From: Escallonia rubra
Taxonomy: Eukaryota; Streptophyta; Magnoliopsida; Escalloniales; Escalloniaceae
Reading direction: 5' to 3'
Length of the DNA stretch: 64,000 nt
Assembly: GCA_033065855.1 (NCBI GenBank)
Contig: JAVXUO010000911.1
Location: forward strand, 62,001-126,000
Made by a program: the position numbers and the translations under genes. A model generated the notes under the pieces. It worked only from the letters and a program-made list of their open reading frames with translations, was not told the origin of the DNA and did not search any database. Each line of letters opens with the position of its first letter. The first letter of the stretch is position 1. Positions 33,969 to 45,300 of the stretch are shown here, in pieces.

Positions 33969-35521
33969 ATGTACAATTTGAGAGCAAGAGGAAAAGAACC
34001 AGCTTCAGGCATGCATGACCAAGTACCAAAACAACTCAAATCAAATGCTCCTTCAACGTCATCAAATTCATCAATCCTGGATCCAAACATTTTATCTCCT
34101 ATGCAAATAAATATCGCTTCTTTTGGAAAAACTTCATCAACAAAAGAAGGTCAGCTAAAATTTGAAATTTCAATATCTTATAGCATCTTATTCTCTAAGT
34201 CTTACTTCTTAACACCATTTGCCGCAGACATTGCACATGAGCATACAAAACAAAGGAAACAGAGCTATTATGATAACATGTCACCAGCAAAAAAGGCAGA
34301 ACGAGTACAAAAGGCTAAAGAAAGGCGTCAAGAAAAACGAAAGCTATCATTTGATTCTGCCTCCAATACCAGCACAAATGAAGGCACTTCCTCATTTACT
34401 CCGTTTATTCCAACGACCAATTCTGCTAATCTATTAACGACACTCAGCTCACAACCTCGTATAACTCGTATGGTTTCTTCTCACTTCTTAATGTCATTTG
34501 TATATTTTTGAACTTTTAAAGAATAGTCTATTTATAAATACTCAACTCTATAATTTCAGGTCCTCGAAAACCACGTTTACCTCATCAAACCATTCGAATG
34601 CCTCCACAATTTTCATCAATGCTTCCATCACCAACATTATGCACTTTCTGCACTGCAAAGAAATTCTTCCATGAATCTAATGCATTTTGTTGCAGTAATG
34701 GTGAGGTAAAGCTACAGGTTCACAAACCACCCACAACACTTCACCAACTATTTTCTGGTTCAAATAATGATAGCTGCCACTTCCACAAATATGTACGGGC
34801 CTACAATAATATGTTTGCCTTCACTTCACTTGGGGTCAAAGTTGATCGGAAAATAAACATGAAGAACAAGGGCATATACACGTTTAAAGTCCAAGGTCAG
34901 ATGTATCACTACGTAAATGACCTCACACCAACAAATGATGCTCCTAAGTACCTCCAGTTTTACTTTTACGACACCGATCATGAGATCGAAAATCGTCTTC
35001 AAAATAGCAACCAATTTCGGTCTGAAATCATCACGTCCCTCATGGACATCTTGAATGTCAATCCATATGCTACATTTTTTCGAATGCTCAAGGACATAAA
35101 TGTCAATGAACAAAACCATATAGTTATTTATTGTGATCCATCAGCTGATCAACGAACATTCAACGCTCCTACAACATCCCAGGTTGCCGCTATATGGATT
35201 GAAGATGAAGGTACAAGTACAACTAGCACACGCAACATCATTGTTCATAGCAACTCAGGATGTAGTCATAGAATAATGCATTACTATGGTTGTTATGACC
35301 CTCTTCAATATCCTCTCTTATTTCCTTTTGGCCAAAGTGGTTGGCATCAAGGCATTAAAAGGTTTAGATGCAATACTTCTTCTAGCAGACCATCATCCCA
35401 CAAAGAGTCGGACAAATTCAGCACTGCTCAAAACCCAGAAAACTTAATTGAAAGAGAAGAACAAGGTAGCAAATACATTAAAGTTCATCCACGTATACAT
35501 GTTCTTTTAAAGCCATTAGAA

Positions 35522-35556
<35 letters not shown>

Positions 35557-38500
35557 CACACACTGACATATCTTCTAACATGCAGGTATTTCAAAGGGTA
35601 AGAGAGGAGATGGTGTGATCTCATGTTGTGAATATTACAGTTACATATTCCAAATGCGTCCACAGGAAACTTCTTGCCTCCTTCGAGCTGGTCGACTTCT
35701 ACAACAATATATGGTTGACATGTACATTAAAATTGAGAGCACAAGGTTGGACTACTTTCGGACAAATCAAGAGGTTATAAGAGCTGATCTATACCAAGGA
35801 CTTCTAGATGCTGCCACATCTGGAGAAACTCAGGCTTCAACTTGCGGCAAAAGAATTGTCCTACCTACATCTTTCATTGGTGGCCCTCGTGACATGAAAA
35901 AAAGATATCTAGATGCAATGGCGTTAGTGCAGCGTTACGGGAAACCTGATATTTTCTTGACTTTAACTTGCAACCCATCGTGGCCAGAAATACAACAAGA
36001 ACTAGCAACTGGCGAGAAGGCATACAACCGCCCTGATTTATTGACAAGAATATTTCATGCAAAACTCATGGAAGTAAAGGCCAAAATTGTAACAAAAGGA
36101 GTTTTTGGGCCAGTAGGAGTTTTTGTTTATGTAGTCGAATTTCATAAGAGGGGCTTACCACGTGCACATTTTTTGGTCATTCTGAAAAGAGGGCACAAAA
36201 TCAAAAGTCCTGAAGATTTTGACAAATATGTATCAGCTGAAATTCCAAACAGAGAAGACAATATACACCTATATGAAGCAGTCGTTAGTCATATGATGCA
36301 TGGTCCGTGTGGTGCGCGCAAGCCAAACAATGTCTGCATGAATACCAAAGGTCAGTGCAAAAATAAGTATCCTCGTGAATTTTGTGAATATAGCATGACT
36401 TCAAATGATTCGTACCCCATATATCGGAGACACAACAATGGTCGTATTGCATATGTTCGAAAGGAAACACTAGATAACAGATGGGCTGTCCCCTACAATG
36501 CATACTTGCTTGCAAAATTCAATTGCCATATCAACGTTGAAATTTGCTCATCTATAAAAGCTGTCAAATACCTATACAAGTATGTATACAAAGGTCATGA
36601 CCGTGTTCACTTTCAAGTTAGTGCACTTCACAACAATCCTAGCATAGATGAAATCAGCCAATTCCAAGCTGCTCGCTGGATCTCTCCACCCGAGGCTGCA
36701 TGGCGTATCTTTAAGTTCCATTTGAATGATATATCTCCCTCAGTTCTTTCTTTACAGCTACATTTGCCAGATATGCAGTCAGTTGGTTTTCGAGCAATAG
36801 AAAAAATCCAGAATGTGATAAGAAATGACAAGAACTCAAGAACCATGCTAACAGAATTCTTTAGAATAAACAAAGAGAGCAAAAGCGAAGAAAAATATCT
36901 TTACTCAAAGTTCCCCGAGCATTATGTATGGAACACGAAGTATCATCTTTGGTTTCCATGACAGCGAGGATTCATGGTGGGTCGAATAGTAGCAGCTAAT
37001 CCTATAGAAGGTGAACGGTACTATTTGCGACTTCTTCTACTTCATGTCAGAGGACCAACATCCTTTTATGCACTAATGACAGTGAATGGAAAGCTCTTTC
37101 CTTCCTTTCGTGATGCAGCTGAGGCACATGGATTACTTGAATCAGATAATGCAACACAAAAATGCCTCCAAGAGGCAGCAACTTTCCAAATGCCTGTAGC
37201 TTTGCGTCGCCTTTTTGCAACACTCTTGGTATTTTGTGAGTCAAACAACCCAAGGGCATTATGGGATACATTCTACGACTCCTTATCTGAAGATTTTAGA
37301 CGAAATCAAAATCTGAAAGATGTTGACATTCTCCATCAAATGATCAGAAGCGTTGGACATTTTTTAGAATCAATGGGAAGAAATGTTTCAGAATATAATC
37401 TCCCTTCAATAGATGCAAAAGAACCCGAATTGACTACCAAATATAAAGATATCAAAGAACAGCTACACATTGACATTCCCTATGAAGATTTAATGTCTGT
37501 GTCTCAACTTAATACATGTCAACGCAATGCATACAACATCATTTGGCAGCATGTACAGGAAAAGGCAGCTGGTGCATTTTTTGTTGATGGCCCAGGTGGT
37601 ACAGGGAAAACTTACCTTTATCAGACTTTGTTAGCGACTGCCCATTCAAAAGGTTTTATTGCTCTAGCTACAGCAAGCTCCGGCATTGTAGCATCAAATT
37701 TGCCTGGTGGTCGTACCTCTCATTCACGCTTTAGGCTACCTTTAGCAGACAATAATTCTTCTTTCTGCAACATCAGCAAACAAAGCTCACTAGCTAATCT
37801 CATAAGAGAAACACGTCTATTTATTTGGGATGAAGCATCGATGGCAAGAAAACCAACTGTTGAAGCATTTGAGGCCATGTTGCGTGATATTTGCTCAAAT
37901 GATACCGCTTTTGGAGCAAAAGTAGTTGTATTCGGAGGAGATTTTCGACAAGTACTTCCAGTTACCCCTCGTGCATCACGACATGAAGCAATTTCCAATG
38001 GTCTCGCCATGTCTGATCTTTGGGATTCTATAGAAAAGTTGTATTTGACTGAAAACATGAGAGTCATTGATGATCCTGAATTCTCAAAATTCCTTCTCCG
38101 TATTGGCAATGGCACAAAACAATGTACAAATGAAGACAACATTGAAATTCCCAAAGGTATGGTCATCCCCTACACTGATGACTCTAAATCCATCTCAGAT
38201 TTGACAGATTTCATATATCCAAGTATGGAACAGCATCTATCAGACACAAGATACTTCACAAACAGAGCAATTCTAACTCCAAAAAATGAGTATGTCGATG
38301 AAATTAATTCAAAACTCATCCAAAATTTCCCTGGTGATGCATATACCTATACCAGCTTTGATAAAGCCATTGATGACACGCACCAAAATTACCAACCAGA
38401 GTTCCTGCACACTTTGTCACCCAATGGAATGCCCCATCATCAACTTCTCCTCAAGCAAAATTCACCTGTCATGTTGCTAAGAAACCTGGATCCATTTTCC

Positions 38501-39176
38501 GGTCTATGCAATGGAACACGACTAATATGCAAAAGTTTTGAACCTAATATAGTGGTAGCAGAAATTGCATCTGGCCAGTACAAAGGCAACCGCGTCTTCA
38601 TTCCTCGCATTCCTTTGCGACCTCCAACCTCAGAAAAATATCCTTTCCAGTTTGAAAGAAAACAGTTCCCCCTTCGTTTAAGCTTTGGAATGACTATCAA
38701 CAAAGCTCAAGGACAAACACTGGAAAAGGTCGGCATATATCTTCCGGAACCCGTTTTCTCGCATGGACAACTGTATGTTGCTTTGTCAAGAGCTCAAAAA
38801 GGATCTGATGTCAAAGTAGTCATTAAGCCAAGAGATGAAGTTCCCAGCATCTATCAAACACGAAATGTTGTATACAAGGAACTTTTGGCTCGAACAAAGC
38901 AATCCACTGGTATACTACTACTTTTATTCATCCATAACATACTTTCCACATGTATATATACTGCAATTAGATACAAAACTTTTATCAAATTCACACTGAC
39001 CACACACAACGCATACTAATCGTGGTGTCAAGCCTATACATCAGAATGAATCTTAATTTTTTTTACTGATAATTGCAGCAGGTTTAACAGATATGTGTTA
39101 TATTAGCGTCTTCACGTTGTATTCAGTCATTATGATTTTGACCTTATGGGATGATCTGGGATTCCTTTTATCTTAA
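33969..39176 (+). pseudogene. Helitron RepHel (Rep/helicase), nearly complete, damaged
   Basis: Encodes the rolling-circle initiator fused to a Pif1-type helicase, about 1,600 codons. Likely exons are 33969-34467 (an optional 78-bp intron at 34150-34227 keeps frame), 34560-35465, 35586-38909 and about 39079-39176. An N-terminal zinc-finger region reads CTFCTAKKF...FCCSNGEVKL. The Helitron-like N and Rep domain follows (LTCNPSWPEI; EFHKRGLPRAHFL at about 36137-36175). A two-tyrosine motif KYLYKYVYKG lies at about 36567-36596. Helicase motifs are GPGGTGKT (37589-37612), FIWDEASM, GGDFRQVLPV, TINKAQGQTL and LYVALSRA. Two defects are seen: the family's HAH of the HUH metal site reads RAH at 36161-36169, and an in-frame TGA at 36959-36961 separates Rep from helicase. 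The gene is otherwise open and well preserved, so decay is recent. Confidence 0.85.
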
Positions 39177-40355
39177 TTGGCTCCTGAAACCTAGATTACA
39201 GATATTCTACTTACGGTGTTTGTCTTCTCACTGGAAGTTTTTTATTCATGATTGATTCAGTAGACTATATAGATGATAAATTTTTTGTTGATAGTTTATA
39301 AGAATAGAGAAAGTAAACAATTTCTCATTGCTGAGTCATTTCTTGCCTCAACTTCATAACTTCAAAAGCCACAGTTAAATTGAAAGAACAACTGAGAGTG
39401 CCAGCATATTTCAAAAGAGGTAATGCTTACACGTAGATCTGAAATTAGAGTAACATTTCATCACAATGTAACACTTCTTATAGAACAGTCAAGAGAAACT
39501 TGAATCGCAAACCGAAGACAGCAAAGGGAATTACCAAGTCAAATGAGATTATAGCTATTTATATAGGATGAACTATTTATACAGCATAGGCCTTGCCGCA
39601 GCAACATGGTTGCTTCATTGCGATCTTTAAATTCCTTCACATTGCATAATCGCAACAGCCTCATCAACTTGTTACAATTCTTACTATTTTTGTATGTTTT
39701 CTACAGCAACTGAAAATCATCTTCCAATGGTTTATTAGTGCAATTCAGAGATCATTGAGCACAAAGAAGAAAACATATATTGATTGCAATGAAGGGAAGC
39801 CCACAGCCATCAAGCTACTACAGGGAAGTTCGATCTAACTTTGGTAAAAGCTCGTCCTAAATGTACATCCTGAATGTACAGAAACTATCCCCAACTAAAA
39901 TTTGTTTTCGTTTGCTTGTTCTTAAGACGATCCGCCTAAGTTTGTTTATGACAATCTACTTAAATTTGTTTATGCTTACATGTTTTTCAGGTGCCAACGG
40001 AATCAGCATGAATTTAATCTCAACTACAAGAATAATGATTTACATTTTTATTTGAGAGTAATTGAAGACCAATGAACCAATATCCATAGCTGCAAAAATT
40101 ATTTGACTGCTATAATCTTTTAGGCTAACCATGCAGATTTGTGTCTTCTTGGAGGTGGCGGAAGAATTTCATTTTAAATAAAAACCATGAAGTTTCATTT
40201 TAAATAAAAACCATGAAGTTTCTGATATCAGTTCATTAGTAGTTGAAACATCAAGTTAGTCTCTGCTCCCAATTGAAATAATCTTTCTATGATGTTCTTT
40301 CATCCATATTTTTCTTAAATTATTTCTTCTTCTACCAAAAAACCTAGGTAGACAA
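39177..40355 (+). other. Helitron 3' non-coding region
   Basis: AT-rich with no gene. A 27-bp direct duplication lies at about 40166-40220 (CATTTTAAATAAAAACCATG followed by AAGTTTC, twice). Confidence 0.5.
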
Positions 40356-40386
40356 CCACGCGCGTAGCGCGTGGGAGTCTCCCTAG
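40356..40386 (+). terminator. Helitron 3' hairpin and CTAG terminus
   Basis: CCACGCGC GTA GCGCGTGG forms an 8-bp perfect stem with a 3-nt loop. After GAGTCTCC comes the terminal CTAG and then a T. This is the canonical Helitron 3' end, thought to act as the stop signal for rolling-circle transfer. Confidence 0.9.
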
Positions 40387-40599
40387 TTTTAGTAAGGACA
40401 CTTTATGCAAAGAGGCTTGATACTCTCTTAAAAGTAAAAAGAATCCTTAATGTTTTTCAAAAGATACCAAAAAAAAAAAATTCGTAAGTCGAAAACACCC
40501 TTAATTTTTTACCAACAGTCCAATTTAAAAAGGACAAAAAAAAAAAAGTTAAGTCATTTAACTTCATCAGTTCTCTTATTTATAAGTAGAGATATAGTT

Positions 40600-41815
40600 A
40601 GATTGGACCACAAAAACTCACTTTCTGGGTTTGTCTTCCACCATGACTGCCAAGCTCTTAATCTAAACCATTTACGTTTTGCAGCTGATCAGTTTGTCCT
40701 TGCTGGTGCTAAAAGATCATCTCTCAGTCTAATCAACGAAACCCTCATGGAATTTGGAGAAGTGTCAGATTTACAACTAAACCTTAACAAGAGCTTACTG
40801 TGCTTTGCCTGTGTAACAAAACCAAAACTTAGCTTTGTAACCTGCTGAGTATCGCTGAAGGAACTCTTCCTTTAAATATATATATGGGAGTGCCTCTAAT
40901 CACTACTCGACTTAAACTATGGGTAATGTAAAGTTCTTGCAGATAAGTTTTTGGCTAAGATCAACTCTTGGGCCTCTACATACCTCAATTAGCAGGCCGA
41001 GTGAAACCTGTTATTGCTGTGCTTCAAAGCACTGAAGTGTGTTGGAGTGGCATTTTATATGCTTCCTAAACGATTATTCAAGGAAATTTATCAGACCTTG
41101 TGTACATTATGAAAGGGAAGTGATCTAAAGCCCTTTGGAGCTAAGGGATGACATTTGCCTTCCGTAGCAACAAGTGATACTTGGTATCAGTAACCTGATG
41201 AGTTGGAACGAGGCCCTTATGCTCAAACATCTATGGATTTTGGCCCACCAGAAGGATGCCCTTTGGATTAAAAATGGTGCCATACCCATATTCTCAAAAA
41301 ACAGGGATCTTTGGGAGGTTCCAATACCTAATGAAGCTTCAGGGACAATAACACCTTGTTATGTGTTTAAGAGGCATATATGAAATGCCAAGTTGGAAAT
41401 GGTAATTCAATTTGAATGTGGAGCGGTCACTGGCATCCTTTGGGCCATTAAAGGACTTCCCTGGGGAAGGAGTTTCATACGATGCAAACAGCATTTCTCA
41501 AGCAAGAGTATCAAGCGCATCATTTCTGCACATATCTGGCTCCCCTTTAGCCCACGATATATTGCCTTGATTCTGATTAACAACTCGCTTCATAAGTTTG
41601 GCATGGATCCTGAAAAGAATGACTCCTTAACCTTGGCTTACCTCACTAAATGGCGAGTTCAGTTTAGGGATTGCTTGAGTTCCTTAGACCACCTCGTGGA
41701 AATAAGGTGGATGGGTAATCTACTGTGTGGAAGAGAGAGAATGTTCCTAAGTTTTCAGTCATATGTTAGCTTGATTGCAAAAAAAAAATTCCAAGTACAA
41801 AGGATAGATAACTAA
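40600..41815 (+). pseudogene. Degenerate L1-type LINE reverse transcriptase, 3' part
   Basis: Plus-strand frames show the late reverse-transcriptase region of plant L1 elements. HLRFAADQFVLAGAKRSSLS stands at about 40668-40730, where the family has a FADD catalytic box; here the first D is lost. GEVSDLQLNLNKSLL follows, then YMGVPLITTRLKLW (about 40885) and later VSYDANSISQARVSS (about 41475-41520), typical of the post-RT region. Several stops and frame changes interrupt it. The 5' part, ORF1 and endonuclease are absent. It begins about 200 bp beyond the Helitron 3' end. Confidence 0.65.
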
Positions 41816-42179
41816 AGATGGGTGTGCAGACAATGGTAAGTGTGAAGTGTGAAGTGTGAACTGTGAACTGTGAAATGTGGTGGGGTAATCTTGCGATCAC
41901 ACGTTTTTTGATTGCTGTATTTTGTTAGATTGATGCGGAATAAACCGACCAGATGCATCAAAACCTGCAGATCCTCTTCCTATCGATTGAAGGCTATTAG
42001 GTTCCTAGCTAGATTGAGAGACCAATATACAGATCTGGCACCTCTTCGCTTTCAAACTCCAGAATCTTTGGCACACTGGTACGCTGCCAGACCAGCAGGG
42101 CAAGGTGCATCATTGATTGATCGAAGTAGGGGCAGTCCACTTTGGGATTTCCATTTAAAACCTACCAACAGAAGTTCAC
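41816..42179. other. Spacer between LINE remnant and ALS small-subunit gene
   Basis: Contains a short GTGTGAA(G/C)T tandem tract at about 41839-41878. An open plus-strand stretch (41912-42184) reads a basic, Arg-rich peptide that I do not recognise. Confidence 0.4.
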
Positions 42180-42361
42180 ATTGATGATACAATGTCACAA
42201 CTATTACAACATGTTTACAACAACATTGGACATCATAATTCTTCATCTAAGGAGAACTAGACCCCTCCAACTGTAAATAGATAATTTGTCTTTTCGTCCT
42301 CTTTTCTAATAATTGAGCGGAACAACAAAAGGCATATCGCTGCAACGTTAAACACATCCCT
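42180..42361 (-). other. Probable 3' UTR of the ALS small-subunit gene
   Basis: Follows the TAG stop at 42362-42364 on the minus strand. T-rich with TTGTTGTAAACATG and TTGTAATAG runs near its distal end; no clear AATAAA was seen. Length is a guess. Confidence 0.4.
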
Positions 42362-45300
42362 CTATACTGGAAGAGAATATCCACGAAGATATGTAGAATC
42401 CACACCCGATTCCCGCACCAATGCCACCCGCCCAGTCCGCGCCACCTATAAAGAAGGAAGTTCAATTCCAGAAACAAAACTAAATTTGATGCAGTGCCTA
42501 AAATTAAAAGGAAATGGTGGTCGACTGGCCATTTCTCAAGGCTTATCAATGTTTTTAATATGAACGATGATAAAGGTAATCATAAACCACTAAGATTGTA
42601 TTTTAACCACAAGAGACATGATACCAAGTGAAAACAGAGTAGAGACTATAATGAGCCTCGACCAAACAGATATGTATATTATGTGCTATAATCCATCAAA
42701 ATAAAAATTTTGTAATCCATTATTTGAGTATTTGATAACACTCCTTTGCCATACTTCTGGGCAACATGGATAGGGCTGGCAAACCTGCCCCAGTGGCAAG
42801 TGCCCAATGCCTCCCAATTCCTGGAAGGTGCTTGGTAGCCCTTCCCATAATTAACCAGTTTGAACATTAGGATTACATTAGAACACATATCAGGTCAGTT
42901 ATTTTGTACACGCTTCAATTTCCAGTAGCTATTATTGTTTCCATGGCAATGTTCTTCTCGATTACCATCATCTTGAGTTATTTACTTTTATGAGGAAGTT
43001 CAATAACTAGTCCTTACAACGCAAAAGTTGCCTTTTCCTATCTAGTTTCTTTCTTTCTCTTCCTAACTAAGAAGCCATCCTAACCCACCTAACATCAAGC
43101 ATCAGACTACGTCATTATTTTCTTAATCATCCACACAAATAACCACCTATACTTTTTGCCTTGTTTTCCCAACATCATCAGTACCATGTCATAACACACT
43201 GACACGGTTGATCACAATCTTTAAAACGAATCCAGTGCAAAAAGCTCTTCACTGTCGCACAGGCCAGAATATCCTATTTCACGTTACCATTAAAAAGATC
43301 ATGTTTTATACCGCCTTATAGTTTGCATTATACTTGGGCTATGGTTTAATTTACACCCTTGGGTCACTGAAAACTGCTTTAGTGACATTTTCAAGCTTGT
43401 GTGAATTTAGCCTCGTTGCCCTGCCTTCCCGTGGGCTCTGCAAGCTTAAGGTAGTTGGTGTAACTTAGGTAGGGAATAGATAATCCTTGTTAATGCTATC
43501 CTAAATAAGAGGGTCAACATAGAAAAGTTTGTCCTCCACCTCTTTTACAACCTGGTCTGGACTGTGCCAATGCCCCTATGATGTGTGCGTCTGGGTTTGT
43601 GTATGTCTATCATGGGAAAGAGGTATTCAGCATGATACTTCACCTTGATGGAGCCCTAAGCAAGTTGACTAGCACAGCAGTTGCTGGTAGCAGGGGGATT
43701 TTTCATTATTGAGGTGCCTAACAGTTATCATTCCAAGTTGTTTCACGGCTGCTGCTATGCTACCATTAATGGGCGGTTGTCGGGTGCAGGTACATGGCCA
43801 GTAAGATTCATCGAATACTGAAATTGGATTGACATAGGGCACAGTGGTAGAGCTTCTTGTGCCCAATGAAGTTTTTTTAGTTGGACAGCTCTGAAGCACG
43901 GACACCTCTCCTAGGAGGAGGTTTGGTGTCCCAAACGGACGGACACCCCGACACCCTCCGGACACCGCCCGACACGTGTCGGACACCGTCGATCGGTGTC
44001 GGGAATTTTTTATTTTTTTTTTAATTTTCCGACACCGTGTCGGACACTTCACCAAGGAGTGTCGGACACTTCACCAAGGAGTGTCGGACACGGCGTGGAG
44101 CAGTGTCGGACCATTTGCTTCTCTTACCTCACGGCCGATTCCTTCTCCCTCACCTCACAGGTGCCCTTCTGAACCATTACCGACTCAGAGCTGTCGCCGG
44201 CTCAGTCGCCAACAGATCAAGTCGCCGGAGCTCAGTCACCAACAGATCCAGTCGCCGGAGAAGCCGAGGCCGACAGATCCAATTGCCGTCGCCGTCGCCA
44301 GATACCGAAGCAGCTGTCGTCGTCGCCGTCGCCATCGCCGGAGCTCACTTGATCGTCGCCGGAGGTCCTCCGCCGCCGTCTCTGACCCACAGATCCTTCT
44401 TCCTCATCCCTTCTCCTTTTTCTTCTATTCCCCGTTGTTTCTTTCTCTGTGAAGTGTGAACTCTTCAGTGAAGAGTCATTTGACTCATTTCTTTCTTCTT
44501 TTTTTCTCCTCCGTCAATAGTCATTTGACTCATTTCTTTCTTTCTTTCTTTTTATTTTTTCTCCCTCTGTTTCTTGCATTAGTACTACTATTAAGTGAAG
44601 AAAGTCTTCTTTTTTGTTTTTTTTTCTTTTTACTTACTTAGTTATTTTATCCAGAACATTTCAGAAATATTTTTGACTTAGTTATTATTTTAGATTGTAA
44701 AATATATTTGATATATATATAAAATAAAAATATATTAAAAAATAGCGGTGTCCTGCGGTGTCCAAAATCTGATTTTTTGAAAATTGCGGTGTCCGGTGTC
44801 CCCGTCGGTGTTGGTGTCCGACACCGTGTCCGTGCTACCTAGTTGGACAGCTTTGCAGATTGTTTTGAGCTTGTAATATTTGTTCTGGGATTGCGCACCT
44901 GTTTTGGCGCCTTTTGCTAATAAAAGTTCACTTATAAGAAAGGTCAGGGATTCGATTCTGAAGTAGAGACACGTTTTTTACATTCAAAGATGTATGCAAG
45001 GAATCAAATTATTACAGGTACAAGCTTTACATGAAGTAACGTTGCCTAGTATTTAATTTGTCAACGTTGAGCTAGAAGGCATTTCTTGATATTGGCTCTT
45101 TCCTGGGTGAAAGTGACTACGACCAAAGTCGTGGCTACTTCAACAAAAAAAGGGAGGATTAGTGGACCCGGGGTATTGGTTGTGCTTGGTGTTCGGTTAT
45201 TCGGTCCGATTCCGGTTTTTATCTCATCTCTAGTGAGAGGGGCTTTGAGAACCTTAGCATGTGATTTGCCAGTAAAGCCGATTTTTTGAATTGCAAAAGG

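Larger units (their letters stand above)
25953..40386 (+). mobile_element. Large Helitron with RPA and RepHel genes
   Basis: The 3' end is diagnostic: a perfect 8-bp stem with a 3-nt loop (40356-40374, CCACGCGC/GCGCGTGG), then after 8 nt the terminal CTAG (40383-40386), followed by T. The plus-strand cargo is an RPA-like gene (28091-30667) and a RepHel gene (33969-39176), the standard pair of plant Helitrons. The 5' end is uncertain. The best candidate is 25953, where A is followed by TCTATC and an AGTATAAAAGGGG run, similar to plant Helitron 5' ends. If right, the element is 14.4 kb. RepHel is damaged, so this copy is probably not autonomous. Confidence 0.8.

Noticed and set aside
44037-44459. 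Open plus-strand frames in the centre of the 949-bp element
   Set aside because: Composition is GC-rich low complexity (CGCCGG and CCGTCG repeats); no motif, start context or splice signals support a gene.
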